A stretch of DNA of 64,000 nt, from contig VIIQ02000225.1 in the NCBI GenBank assembly GCA_007449985.2, forward strand, positions 1 to 64,000. Direction: 5' to 3'. This document shows positions 46,333 through 57,379 of this stretch, piece by piece. The position numbers and the translations under genes were made by a program. The stretch comes from Desmodesmus armatus (taxonomy: Eukaryota; Chlorophyta; Chlorophyceae; Sphaeropleales; Scenedesmaceae). Position 1 is the first letter of the stretch; each line of letters starts with the position of its first letter. Below the pieces are notes generated by a model. The model was not told the origin of the DNA. It made no database searches and saw only the letters and a program-made list of their open reading frames with translations.

Positions 46333-48223
46333 GTCATGAGCATGCAGCATTTGGTGAGCAACAGTGCAGAACACTCCATCATGGCATGAGACGTTTGGCG
46401 ACATGCGCAGGGGCTGAGAGCTGCTTCCAGAGTTACATGGGGTTTGGGGGGGGGGGGGATGTCACAAGTCACACTGGCAGGTTTGCAATTGCAGTTCATG
46501 GAGGCTCTTGAGCGTGGCCAACACCTGCGCAACTGCCTTTCCTGCAGGGACATGCCGCAACTAGTGCCCAAGGAGCCGGGGTGCTTGCCAGCAGAGTCTC
46601 TGCAGCGCTTACAGCTGCCCAGCATGGGCCAAGCAAACTAGACAGCGCAGTTGAGGCACGCCTCCAGGGCTGCTGCTGGCGCAGCAAGCATCAGGCGCTG
46701 TGTCACGTGCTGGCAGCAGCCAGCCAGGCAGCAGCAGTGGCGCTCCTTGCAGCATGTACACATGGAATCTGTTGTGACTTCCTCGGTTGTGGTCCCGCGG
46801 TGGATCTTTTTTGGGCTGGCCCGTTTATTGGGTGCTTCATCTGCCCAGCTGAATGGAAGGAAGGGCAGCCCGCCCATAATGTGTGACCTGTCTGTCGATG
46901 TGTGCGAGTTACGTCACGCGCGCACAAGACAGGTGGAGTGGCGGCAGCCTGCCAAGTCCGTGCTGTTTGATTTGAGGAGGTTTCTTTTGGGCTACACTCG
47001 GCCGCACAGGGCCTGCCAGCAGTCTGTGGTCGTGCGAGCAGCTGTTGGCGTGGTGTTGATTGATTTGTTTGTTATGCTGGGGCACGTGCAGAGGCTCAGG
47101 CTTGCCAGGGTCCATGGGCCATATTTGGTGGTTCTGTGCAAGTAGTTGGGTTCATTTTGCCAAGTGTAAGGAGCGGCTTGTGCAGCAAAGAGTGAAGGTT
47201 GAATCATTGCCTTTGCAAGTCAGTGCCTGCCTCTGTATCAGCAGGCCAGGGCGCCATGTTGAGAATGGCCCAACAAACTCCGACATGACGGCAACTGTCT
47301 CCAATCAGACTTGGCATGCCTGTGATTGGCATCAACATGAGCAACTTCACCAGGTGCCTTGTCGTTACAGTTGTGTCACAGGCGAAACATCCGTGTCACA
47401 GCACATCATGCAGCCCGCGTGGACTGGCCTCAATGCTTGGCCATCGCGCACACCGCAAATGCCCCCGGGCAGGGCCACACAAACTAACTGTGCCTGCACC
47501 TGCCTGTGCCACCGCCCCCGGTGCAGCCCATGCAGGCAGCACGGGGAAGCGAGGCTACCTGCACCTCCATAGGGGCCCTGCTTTGGCACAGCCTCCCAAC
47601 ATCCCAACAGCTGTCCCAACCCGCAGAATGTGCAGTATAAATGGCAGCCATGTGGCTATCCACTGTGTGGTTGGTTGAGAAGGCGTGCAACCCTGGCAAC
47701 TGGTCACACACGCTAGCAACCATGGCATGAGGTGCAGGGGACGTGAGGCATAGCCCTTAGAAATTGGCATGCATGCCCCACTGGGAGGGTGCTCACAAGC
47801 AGTCACAACAAAGAACCTCATCCACATACTGCTGTAATGGCCAGAAATCACAAAACACACAGGATTGGAGTAATACACGCTCCTGCAAGTGCATGCGTGG
47901 CACCTGCCTGAACAGCCCAGGTCGCAAGCTGGCTGCTCTCCTACTAACCGTCCCCCGGTACTACGATAACCACAGTCGCACACACACTGTTCTGTGGGCA
48001 CAGAGCTGCAGGCTGCTGGCGCAGAGGGCGCATCATGCATAACCCCTGCATGCAAGCAAAGCACAGCTTCCACTGCTGGCCATATCTTTCTTCAAGCTAC
48101 TCCCCATTGGCTGCCACCCCCAGCTACACACCACCTTGACAAATGCACATACCACACACAATCTCCTGCGCAGCACACAGCTGCAGGCTGCGCTGCTCAG
48201 CCCCCTGCACACGGACCAACGCT
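46333..48223. other. Intergenic region, convergent gene ends
   Basis: Holds the 3' flanks of two convergent genes. A G-run interrupts 46443-46459. A 164-codon frame at 46651-47145 (plus) has no recognisable domain and is not called. Confidence 0.45.
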
Positions 48224-49229
48224 TCAGTTGCTCTTGCCGTTGCTGTTCACTGGTTGCTGCTGCTGCTGCGGCTGTGCAGGAGGGTCCATGTTGAACACCC
48301 GCTGCGAGAAGCGCCACTCGCCATTGATGCTGACCAGCTTGTCTTCGATGATGCCGCTGGCCAGCAGGGCAGGCGGGGAGCAGCACTTGTGCAGCAGCCG
48401 GTAAGCTGTCGCCTTGGCGGAGCGCACACCATCTGCCTCGACGAGGATGTCACAGGTGAGGTGGCGGTTGCCAGCTGCCAGGGGCTTGCAGCTGTTGAAG
48501 TACTCCAGAATGGGGCCGACCCCCTGCACTGCGCCCTTGGGGGTGATGACCTGCGCGCATGACAGAGCAGAGCAGCACAGTGTGTGCAGCCTGAAAAAAA
48601 GGCGCAGCTGTTTGAGCTGTGTCTAGGATGCATCTGCTGCATGAGAGAGTGCCGGAAGTGTTTGAAAAGGCCACCAGCTGCGCCCAATACGAGACGAGTG
48701 GGGAGGACCAGCTGCTGGTGGTTGGTTTCAACCATCATCGTGCTGCAGAAATTTCAAATTAGAAAAGGATAGGGGGGGCCCGCTGTTCACCATGACTGCA
48801 GTCCACACATGTGTGCCGCACTGCCCACAGGTTTACCTGAGCGTCTGGAGCAAACAGCACGCCCAGCTTGTCCTGCTGGCCCTTGTTGAGCATGTGGTCG
48901 AACTTATGGCACAGATCGACAATTTCAAGGCGGTCCTCGGTAGAGAGGATGTACTCCGTGAAGTGGCCAGTGCTGTAGTGGGGCACCACCTGTGACCACA
49001 ACAACACAGAAAGGTAACATCAGGGGCGGGGCAGCATGCTGTGCTTGCACTGTATATATACACTCTCTGTCACCAGTTCATTGCAGGAAAGTTCAGTGCA
49101 GGAAAGGCTATGGGCATGGCAAGCAGCCACATCACTTACCAGACACCTCTGCTGCTTCGACAGCAGGCTCTGGTGGCGGGCTGCAACGCGCACAGATGCC
49201 ATGGTGCCACGTGATGACAGCGCCATCAT
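48224..49229 (-). CDS. SnoaL/NTF2-like domain protein
   Basis: Three exons (49229-49140, 48989-48837, 48550-48224) give 189 residues from MMALSSRGTMASVRVAA; a second ATG follows immediately and a third is nine codons further on. The N-terminal ~30 residues are Arg/Ser/Ala-rich, compatible with an organelle targeting peptide. The core reads RLEIVDLCHKFDHMLNKG and then LGVLFAPDAQVITPKGAVQG, the pattern of the cone-shaped SnoaL-like fold (helix, then a strand with Phe-x-x-Asp). It continues with RHLTCDILVEADG, ATAYRLLHKC and NGEWRFSQRVFNMD. The C-terminal tail is Gln-rich (QPQQQQQPVNSNGKSN). Family members include small-molecule isomerases, hydratases and stress proteins. The catalytic residues are not diagnostic here, so the reaction is not assigned. 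Confidence 0.75.
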
Positions 49230-50635
49230 GTCTGTAGCCTCGACTTTGTTCACGCTCCCAACACTACCAGAAAGCAAAAGGCGGGACTGAGATCTTCCGA
49301 AACAGGACTCCTACTTGTAAGGGTGGTGAGTGGTGGCGGCTTACAACAGATGAGAGTTGCAATGATGTTCCGTTCCGTACGTTCTTTACAGCCGGCTGCG
49401 CAGAGGTGGGGTCTAGATGTGAGGTACAGTACCGGTGTTGATCCAGTGTCAGTAGCCATATGTGCTGTAGCTTACACAACCGCACGGTATTGCAGATGCA
49501 TCCTTTTGATGGCCTTCTACATGCATGGGGTACCCCGCACAGGCCCTCCATGTGTGTCCCATACAGCCCACCTTGGCCTTTGAAGAGGAAGGGAGCATCA
49601 CCCTGTAATCCTGTCTTCAGCTTTGCAATATCCACATCAGGAAACAGAAGTGCCCTTTCCTCCCACTTCTACGCCCATCCCTGCCCCTTCACGGTGACGA
49701 GCATATGCAAGCAGCATACAACATTCAGCATACGACAGCAGCCGTGCTGTGCAATTCATGTATACAGCAGTGTTCAGCCTTGGTCCATGTTCTTGAGCTG
49801 TGAATATGTTTCACTATAGTGAAGGTGGAGCTGGCAGCTGACTGATACTGTCTGCAGCGAACTTGATGTTAGTGCACACATGGATGCAAAGGTGGCACAA
49901 CTTTGCTGCTTGAATGCGTTGTGGCATGTACCAGCTTGAGAGTATGGCTGGCCAATGCTGCAGGTCTTGCATCAGTTTCAGCTAGTCTCAGCAACGCAAT
50001 GACTGATCTCTGCACTCGTGCTGGCACTGGAAGCAACAGACTTATCTTGATCAAGGACACCATCAGACCTGGTCACAAATGATCACATGTTCAGGTGTAT
50101 GCATACATTGTGCAACAGGCTGGATGCATGCAGGTAACCTTGGCTCAACACCTCACGCTCACATCCACATGTCACATAACTGCCTGTTTGTTACAGAGAA
50201 GCCTGACACAACACACAGCTTGGTACTGACATACATCAACAGAGCATGCCTGCCAATGCAGCAGCAGGCCAGGGCAAGTGGTGGATACCACCACAACCAC
50301 AACAACAGATGCAGACTGTGCAGGAGGCACCCTGTTGACTGAGTGTGTCCGATGGGTCATACACAATCCGCACAGGCGGACGCAGCAACATATAAACACT
50401 GACACACAACTCTGCTGGGGTCACCTCGTAAAAACCACGAGATGTGTGCATGCAGGCTGTGCATCTGTGTGCTGATCACGCGTCATTCATTTGTAAACCA
50501 GATGTATGCAGAACTGCTGCACAGGGCAACCCATAACGTATGTACACAGAACTCCTGCTGCAGCCTGCACTGAGTGCGTATGACTGCTGAAAAAGGGGGG
50601 GGGGGTCACAGGTCAACAGTTCACAGCATCAACAT
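49230..50635. other. Intergenic region, no gene seen
   Basis: Lies between two minus-strand genes. A G-run lies at 50597-50605. No domain-bearing frame or splice pattern was found. Confidence 0.5.
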
Positions 50636-51796
50636 TTAGCAGGCGCCGGACTTCTGCTCGCCCTTGCAGGCCTCAGAGCCGGCCTTCAGGGGACCGTAGC
50701 TTGCCTTGTTCACATCAGTCTTCTCGCAGGCAGAGTACTTGTCCCATGCTTCCTATCAGCACAGCAGCAGCGCAGCAGCAGCAGGAGCAGGGCAGGTCAG
50801 CAAATTGGGGGGACCCCTTACGTTGCATGACAGATGTGATCTGGTTGGTCTGACATGTGGTCTGGTTCTTGCCTGCCATGTCACTGGCTCCCCTCCCCCC
50901 CCCCCCCCCCCCCCCCACCCCCCACACCCACACCCCACTCCCCCCCCCCCCCCCCCCCCCCCCCCCGGGACTCCCGGGTGTTGGCTGAGCATCAAGCTGG
51001 CTGTTTGTGCCGCATGGATGCCAATGAATGCCATGGATGCCAATCATTGAATGAATTGGTGAGGTCCATTCTCTGTGTGACTGTCGAAAACTCGATACAT
51101 TCATTGCCAGAACAATTATGATGCTCACCTTGCTGGCAACCTGCTGCTTGATGAAGGTGCACCCGTTCTTGGTGCCGGACTCCAACACCGTGACATCAGC
51201 TGCAGGCATAAACAAGGGAGACATGCAGTAAGATTCAGCAAGGTCAATGGTCTCATCATGTATGTAGGTGACAACTGCTTGATTGTCTATGCACTGGCAG
51301 CAGACTGTTGCATTTGTACAGCTGTAGCGCTACAGCTTGTGTCAAAGCACCACCACAGTGCATCCTCGTGCTTTTGACGTACCGCCACAGGCCTTGAACA
51401 TAGCCTTCTTGTTCGCCGTGACGGTGCTGACCGAAACACCGCTGTAAGCGCTGGTGCGGCAGAACTCTGCAGCAGCGGAAGGCACAGCAGACCGAGTGAC
51501 AACACCGAATCTTTAGGAACACTGCTTCGGAAAGGTCCACCACAGAAAACCAGCTTGATAACATCAAACCATAAACCTGAATGCTATCATTGAGGTGTGG
51601 GGAGCGCAGTACCAGGTAAGCCACAGCACAGCTCGCGTTGACTGATCTTGACCTCGACATGTTGCCCAGCCTAGACAGCTTCATATTTTGCCCAGCCCGG
51701 TCATGACTTTAGCTTTGACTTACTTGCAGAGACGTCAGCGGTCATGGCCAGGACCACGAGGGCCACCAGCAGCACGGCGACAGCAGAACGAGCCAT
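50636..51796 (-). CDS. Small secreted Cys-containing protein, 114 aa
   Basis: Four exons: 51796-51724, 51466-51383, 51199-51129, 50752-50636; phases agree. The N terminus MARSAVAVLLVALVVLAMTA followed by DVSA is a classic signal peptide. The mature part (about 90 residues) is Lys/Ser/Ala-rich with six Cys: FCRTSAYSG, FKACG, NGCTFIKQQ, YSACEKTD, EACKGEQ and the final SGAC. This suggests disulfide stabilisation and secretion to the cell wall, periplasm or extracellular space. No known family is recognised. Intron 3 contains very long C tracts on the plus strand (G tracts in the transcript). Function unknown. Confidence 0.72.
50895..50966 (+). repeat. C22 and C27 homopolymer tracts within an intron
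   Basis: C22 at 50895-50916 and C27 at 50940-50966, separated by A/T-interrupted C-rich sequence. The host gene is on the minus strand, so its pre-mRNA would carry G runs able to form quadruplexes. Confidence 0.9.
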
Positions 51797-53325
51797 GATC
51801 TCGACTTGGAGAGTGCGGGAAAGGCCTGAGTTGTATGTGGCGGTGGTGAGAACTGAGGCTTGCGGGTGCCTCCCAGTGGCGTCGTCGCGATCTTTATCTG
51901 CAGGCGTACGGCATATGCCATATGTTACAAGAGTTATTCCAGCCCAAGAATCGTAGGATATCTTGCTTCCACAATTGAAAGCGATCAATAAGTCATATAC
52001 TACATTAGAATGGTAATGTTCGGGGTCTGTTGCCACTGCTGGCTGGTAGGGAGCCGTGGTGACTCACGTGGAATCTCGCCTGTGAACGTGACTGCAGTAC
52101 TGATGGACGGTGAACGTGTCTGACATGCATTTCCTTGATCGATTGTGGGATCTTGCGTCTCTTGTCCCCTCAGTGTCAGCCGAACGGAACGAATCGATCG
52201 CGGTACTCTCGCACAAGATGCTGGTGGCTGCTGGCGTGTACAGACAACGGGCATATCATTTCGTAGTTTTATGTGTTATCTAGCATGCTTTATCACTGTG
52301 ATGCGGTCCCCAGGTAGCCATACAAACTTCCGTTGTGTGGACTACAGCAGCACATGCACACCAGCAGCACACCAGCATACTTTCCTTGTGCCACGAACTG
52401 ACACTGCAAAGGCTAGAGCGCTATGATTGCGGCTTGCCGAAGAGAGATGCTGCAGAGTCAGTTTGTGTGTCAGCTGTCACGTGTGGTGAGCATGCGGCTT
52501 GTGCGGAAGTTGACATAGAAGGTTGATCCAGGGTGCCACCAGCAGCGGCTGCTGCATCAACGCTGCAGATGCCAGGCACTTCTGCAGTTACTGATACGGT
52601 TCATGTTACATGGTGAAGGTCATGCCTGAACACCCTGGGGGAAGCCAACACGATCCACACCTGAAGCACACCAGCACCTTGAGCAAGGGTCAATTTTGGC
52701 ATGTGCCTGCTGTTCTGCCACAGCTGGCACCTGTTGACTGTACACGTACCATACAGCCAGACTGTTGCCTGGGGAACTTCCAAGAGACAACTCACAGACT
52801 GCCATGCCGTTAGCAGCAGCATGCCTCGCTGGCTATCAAAATTGCCAGCCACAAAAACACATCAGAGAAATTAATGTCTCCCATCCTCTTGTTCAAAGGT
52901 AGGCTTCTTCAGCCAAGGGCATAGTCCCTATGGACTGTCACTATGGACAATTTGGGGTGTGGCACAGGGTTGTTTCAACCCCCAAGCAAGCCCTGCCTGC
53001 AACACTTCCAGCTGTGAGCTGGTTAATTTTCTGTGCCACAAAGGGCGGCAACAAAAATGCTGGGCATCATATACGGTACGCAACACACATACAAGTAAAG
53101 CCAAACCATCATTGTGGCCACGCCCCTGCCGGGGTTGCTGCTGCTGGGGCGACAAGTTGTCCCTATGCACATGTAATCCCCTTGATGGCGTCAGCCCGCT
53201 TAGTAAGCAGGGCCTGGCCAGACCCACCGTGGGCCATATAACATGCGTTCTACGATGCTGATGCCCCATGGGCCTCGTTGGCTCCCTACGGGGTGTTCAG
53301 GCTCAGCCCGAACAGTAACACCCTT
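51797..53325. other. Intergenic region, no gene seen
   Basis: About 1.5 kb with no recognisable coding or structured feature. The left end should hold the promoter of the secreted protein gene at 50636-51796. The right end adjoins the 3' end of the Cys-rich gene at 53326. Confidence 0.45.
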
Positions 53326-54455
53326 CTACAGCTTCAAGCGGCGCCCAGTGACCTTTGCTGCCTGCTCAATCCACTGGATGGCGTTCCTACAGCCATCGTT
53401 GACAATGTTTGTGTAGAAGCTCATGAACTGCTGCCCGCTGCACTGCTGGTAGCCCTTGAAGTGGTGGCCGCAGGGGCTCTTGTGGTGGTCCATGGCATGA
53501 GCCTGGCAGACACCGTACGCGATGTTGGCACACTGACCCAGAGACACGGGGAAAGCTGACCCCACGGTTTGGCCAGGGGAGGGTTGCTGCAGTACTTCTG
53601 CAAGGCGGGAAGAAGAACGTACACAAATAGCATGTCAGGGCCCGAGTATGACAGACAGATTGCAGGGTCACCCGATTGGCAGGACAATTCCAAACATGCA
53701 TGTGCGCCAGGGCAAACCTCAGGCTGAGCTGGCAATGGTTGGGTGTGCGTGCATGTCTGTAGCCAGACGTAGGCAGGGAAACAACACTGAATAACAGAGA
53801 GGCCCAGGCAGCTCAAGTTGCCACACTGGCAGTAATGGGGAGTGGCTTGTGTTCTGGAACCGATCTGTGTGGCCTCCATCTGTAATTGTGCCGGTGTGTC
53901 CACTCACCAGTGTCAGGTCGCATGCCTTCTGTGCCTCTGTATGTGATGCCAGGGAGCCATACGACTCACACAGCTGACCATTCACAGTGGGGCCAGGATG
54001 CGGGGCCGGGTGGCATTTCTGCTGGCAGACCTTCATGCAGTAGGTGATGCCTTGACAGTCCTGCAACAGGGGCAGGAGCGGCACAGTGCGGAGATCTGTG
54101 AGTGTTGGTAGCCTTTGCGCATACTTTTGGCCATACTGGTTGGTCAGTGCTAGCAAAATTTTCAGCTTGCTTATGTCAGAGAAACATGTCGAACGGGGCT
54201 GACGGGCTGTCACCGCTCAGCTGGCTGGCCAAGTCTGAGTGACAAATGCCTTTCCTCTGCAGGTATGGGCCTGGGGCTAGACTGGAACGGTGGACACGAA
54301 GCTTTGTGTGAGACATGCTGTTCACTAACAGCAGCTGACAGGCTGGCCAGAGTTCAAGGCTTACTCACCTTGCATTCTATGCATGGGGCAGCTGCAGCCA
54401 TGGCAGCGCATGCCAGTACCGTCATGACGGCTGTGAATGCTGTGAGCTTTGTCAT
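53326..54455 (-). CDS. Secreted Cys-rich protein, inverted-duplicate copy with altered exon 3
   Basis: Paralog of the gene at 54947-56027 in mirror orientation. Exon 1 (54455-54369) encodes the signal peptide and first pair of Cys: MTKLTAFTAVMTVLACAAMA then APCIECK. Exon 2 (54060-53908) encodes DCQGITYCMKVCQQKC and VNGQLCESYGSLAS. Exon 3 has 5 extra bases near its start compared with the paralog. From the paralogous acceptor (53597) the frame is lost and stops early. From a second CTGCAG acceptor 11 nt further in (exon 53586-53326) the frame is restored exactly, giving QPSPGQTVGSAFPVSLGQCA and then the paralog's sequence to KVTGRRLKL. That model has 166 residues but loses the KYCS cysteine. 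Which acceptor is used is unknown; otherwise the copy is dead. Confidence 0.65.
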
Positions 54456-54946
54456 GGTGTTTGGTGAGTGGAGCTGAGTAGACCTGAAAGATTTGCCTTG
54501 CTACCGCTTCGTGAGATTGGTCGAACTGTTGTTCTTGAATTGATTGCCTGTTGTGTCTCAAAAAACCCGTACTCCCGCATATATATACCCAACGCAATTG
54601 CCCATCACATCATCCATCACTCTGGGCCCAAAGCCTCACAGGTGTGATGGTCGACTTCTTGACCTCTTACCTTCATTGATGTGCAGACAACAGTGGATGA
54701 TCTTTGATTAAATCTCATTATAACAATGATGGAGCATGATGCAGGCCCGAACGCGGCAAGAAGTCGGCCGAACAACCATCACACCTGTGAGGCTTTGGGC
54801 CGAGAGTGATGATTGATGCGGGCATTGTATGCTATATAGCTGCGGGAATACGGACTCATTGACACACGACAGGCGATCAGATCCAGAACAACAGTTCGAC
54901 GAAGCTACATCACGCTCAAACTTTTAGGCTCTACACAGCAAGCAAC
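54456..54946. promoter_or_regulatory. Inverted-repeat divergent promoter of the Cys-rich gene pair
   Basis: The whole interval between the two start codons is a degenerate inverted repeat centred near 54,710. Left-arm blocks (54,508-54,660, read as reverse complement) match right-arm blocks (about 54,755-54,905). Examples are 'ccatcacacctgtgaggctt', 'tgcgggaatacgg' (left arm 'tgcgggagtacgg') and 'gaacaacagttcgac'. Each arm has a TATA-like box: 'gcatatatatac' at 54578-54589 for the minus gene (about 125 bp from its ATG) and 'gctatatagc' at 54831-54840 for the plus gene (about 107 bp). The duplication therefore carried gene and promoter together. Confidence 0.75.
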
Positions 54947-56027
54947 ATGGCAAAGCTCACAGGACTTGCAGCCGTCGTGGTGCTACTGGCATGCGTTGCC
55001 ATGGCTGCAGCTGCCCCATGCATAGAGTGCAAGGTGAGCAAGCCTTGCACACTCGCCACCCTTGTTGGCTGCACCAGCCTGTCAGCTGTTGGCTTTCCAT
55101 AGGACCTCGAGCTCAATAGCACCAGAGCTCTGATACAAAGCTTCATGCTTGCAGCGTTCAGGCTGGCCCCTGACCCATTCTTGCACAGATGCAATCATCA
55201 CCTACAAAACTGTGGACTGTGCCGTGCTGCCCACTGCTGCAGGACTGTCAAGGCATGCAGAGCTGCTACCAGGTGTGCAAGCAGACATGCCCCACGGCTC
55301 CACCTCCTGTCCCCACCGTGAATGGGCAGCTGTGTGAGGCGTATGGGTCCCTGGCATCAGGCACAGAGGCACAGAAGGCATGCGACATGACAATGGTGAG
55401 TGGACATTGTCCATGATGACTGGCACAGCATTGGCACAGCACGGCACAGCATGGTGCAGCATGGCACGGCGGCAGCCAAGATGCTCTACAAATTTGATGT
55501 ACCACCCAAGGCATTTTTTGATACCTTGGCAATTGAAGCTGCATGCAGCACTGCTATGATTGGAGCCCTGTTTGTGCCTTCAAGGGGGTTGTCACATGCG
55601 CACATATTTCCTGGTGAATGCAACCCATCATGAGGCCTGCTCAGTGCTGCTTTGCTACACCAGCCCACACTGTTCATGTGGGTTATGTACGTGCTTTCAC
55701 TCAGCAACCTGTCATGCCCAGGCCTGACGTACTGTGTGTGCTCCTCTTTGTGCCCTGCAGAAGTACTGCAGCAACCCTGCCCCTGTCATGGGGTCAGCCT
55801 TCCCCGTGTCTCTGGGTCAGTGTGCCAACATCGCATACGGTGTCTGCCAGGCTCATGCCATGGACCACCACAAGAGCCCCTGCGGCCACCACTTCAAGGG
55901 CTACCAGCAGTGCAGCGGGCAGCAGTTCATGAGCTTCTACACAAACATTGTCAACGATGGCTGCAGGAACGCCATCCAGTGGATTGAGCAGGCAGCAAAG
56001 GTCACTGGGCGCCGCCTCAAGTTTTGA
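54947..56027 (+). CDS. Secreted Cys-rich protein, intact copy, 168 aa
   Basis: Three exons: 54947-55033, 55243-55395, 55761-56027, all phase 0. The signal peptide is MAKLTGLAAVVVLLACVAMA followed by AAAPCIECK. The mature part has 14 Cys by my count, including a tight cluster DCQGMQSCYQVCKQTC, then a Pro-rich spacer TAPPPVPTVNGQL. The C-terminal half (exon 3) begins KYCSNPAPVMGSAFPVSLGQ, includes a His-rich stretch AMDHHKSPCGHHFKG, continues YQQCSGQQFMSFYTNIVNDG and ends in a basic tail, KVTGRRLKF. The Cys spacing points to a disulfide-rich extracellular protein. No family is recognised. It is the better copy of an inverted duplicate pair; the partner is at 53326-54455. Confidence 0.75.
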
Positions 56028-57379
56028 ACGTGCAGCTGTTGATGCAAACTTGGCTGAGCCTTGCTTGGGCACAACCTGCTGTGCCGCATATATGTCACAT
56101 AGGCTATATAGTATACGGGCGACTTGACACCAGCAGTGTCGCTTAGCTTGGCCAGCTTGGCACAACTTATTGAATGGGGTTCAGGCTATGCAGACACCAT
56201 ACAGTGCTGCTGTTGGCTACCTGTGGGATGCGAATTGACTCCAGCCAGTTTTTTGTCCAGTTTGTACCTTGCTTCAAGCATTGAGCAGGTTGCCACTAGT
56301 GGCATTGACATTTGGTTGTACACAAAGAGCTAAGCTGCAAGAGGCTTAGCTGTTCCTGGCGAGTGTTTTCAAACCGCCCTGAGGAGGGGTGTTGTTGCTA
56401 GTGATAGTACTGTCGCGTCATGCTGTTCTTCCAACTTGGCAGTGCCGCCCTTTGTGGCACTGTGGCTACCAGCCACACTGGCTGCGCTACGCCGTATGAA
56501 TAATGCGCTGGCTCCAACCCACTTTGTGGCCTGCAGTGAGTGCTTTTTTGCGTGAGTGCTTGCCCCAGGCAGTTGTGAGCCCAGTGATACCTGCCCCTTG
56601 ATGTTTGCCCAATGATAGTTGCCCAACAGCATGTTTGTTGGCAAAGGATACTTGCCGCAAAGCAAGGTACCTTTCTGATGTATTGTTTGCTGATGGCGCC
56701 ATATCCTGGCACCAGCTAGCTGCTCGGCAAGGTAACACTGTCACACTGTGCAGCAACGTATGTTGGGCAGTCTCTTGCCCAGGCAGTGAATTACCTTGAA
56801 ACTCACTGCCACAAGAGGATGGCAGGGTGCCAGCATAGCCACAACATCATGCTGTACACTCCCATGCGATTACATACCATAACATCAGGGTGTGTTCTCC
56901 ACAAAGCCAGTACAGAGGCGGCTGGCACACGCAGTGCACCGTGCCTGTGACAGGCACTGTACAGCCACAATCTTCCTGCAGTCCGTCACCATGTCATTTG
57001 ACAATTGTGAGCATTTTGAAACAGCTAGCATGCTGGGGTGCAGTGCACGGACACACTGTCAGCCCATTGAATGACTCACCAATCGCGCTTAGACCGCAAG
57101 GGCACAAAGGCACACACCAACAACAAGTGGTCTGGAAACACTGACTGTCTCTGCAAATTCAGACACCAGGCCATCCATAGGACTGCACACAATTCCCTGA
57201 TCACTGCCAGGCTGGTGCAAGCTCGGCGCTGTCTGGTAACCCCACGTAGCTGTTGAACCTCCTACCACACACACACCAGCCCGCAACACACTGCCCATAG
57301 ATGGCACCAAGTCCCACTCACACACATCTTGCATGTTCACTGTGCTACCCTCTGTGCGTAACACATGCAGATGCATATC
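56028..57379. other. Intergenic region, convergent gene ends
   Basis: About 1.35 kb between the 3' ends of the Cys-rich gene and PDX2. No gene or structured element was recognised. It should hold both 3' UTRs. Confidence 0.45.

Noticed and set aside
46490..46641. Seventh exon of the 44279 gene (FMEALERGQHLRNC...)
   Set aside because: Its acceptor is out of phase with the only nearby donor (inside AAGTAAGT), and exon 6 already ends at an in-frame TAA. Kept only as a possible alternative end.
46651..47145. 164-codon plus-strand frame
   Set aside because: Lies in the 3' flank of the 44279 gene with no domain. Base composition makes such frames common here.
53421..53597. Alternative product of the minus Cys-rich gene ending in a Ser/Ala/Thr-rich tail
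   Set aside because: It is the frameshifted reading of an exon whose DNA is otherwise conserved in the paralog's frame. Listed as a consequence, not as a separate gene.
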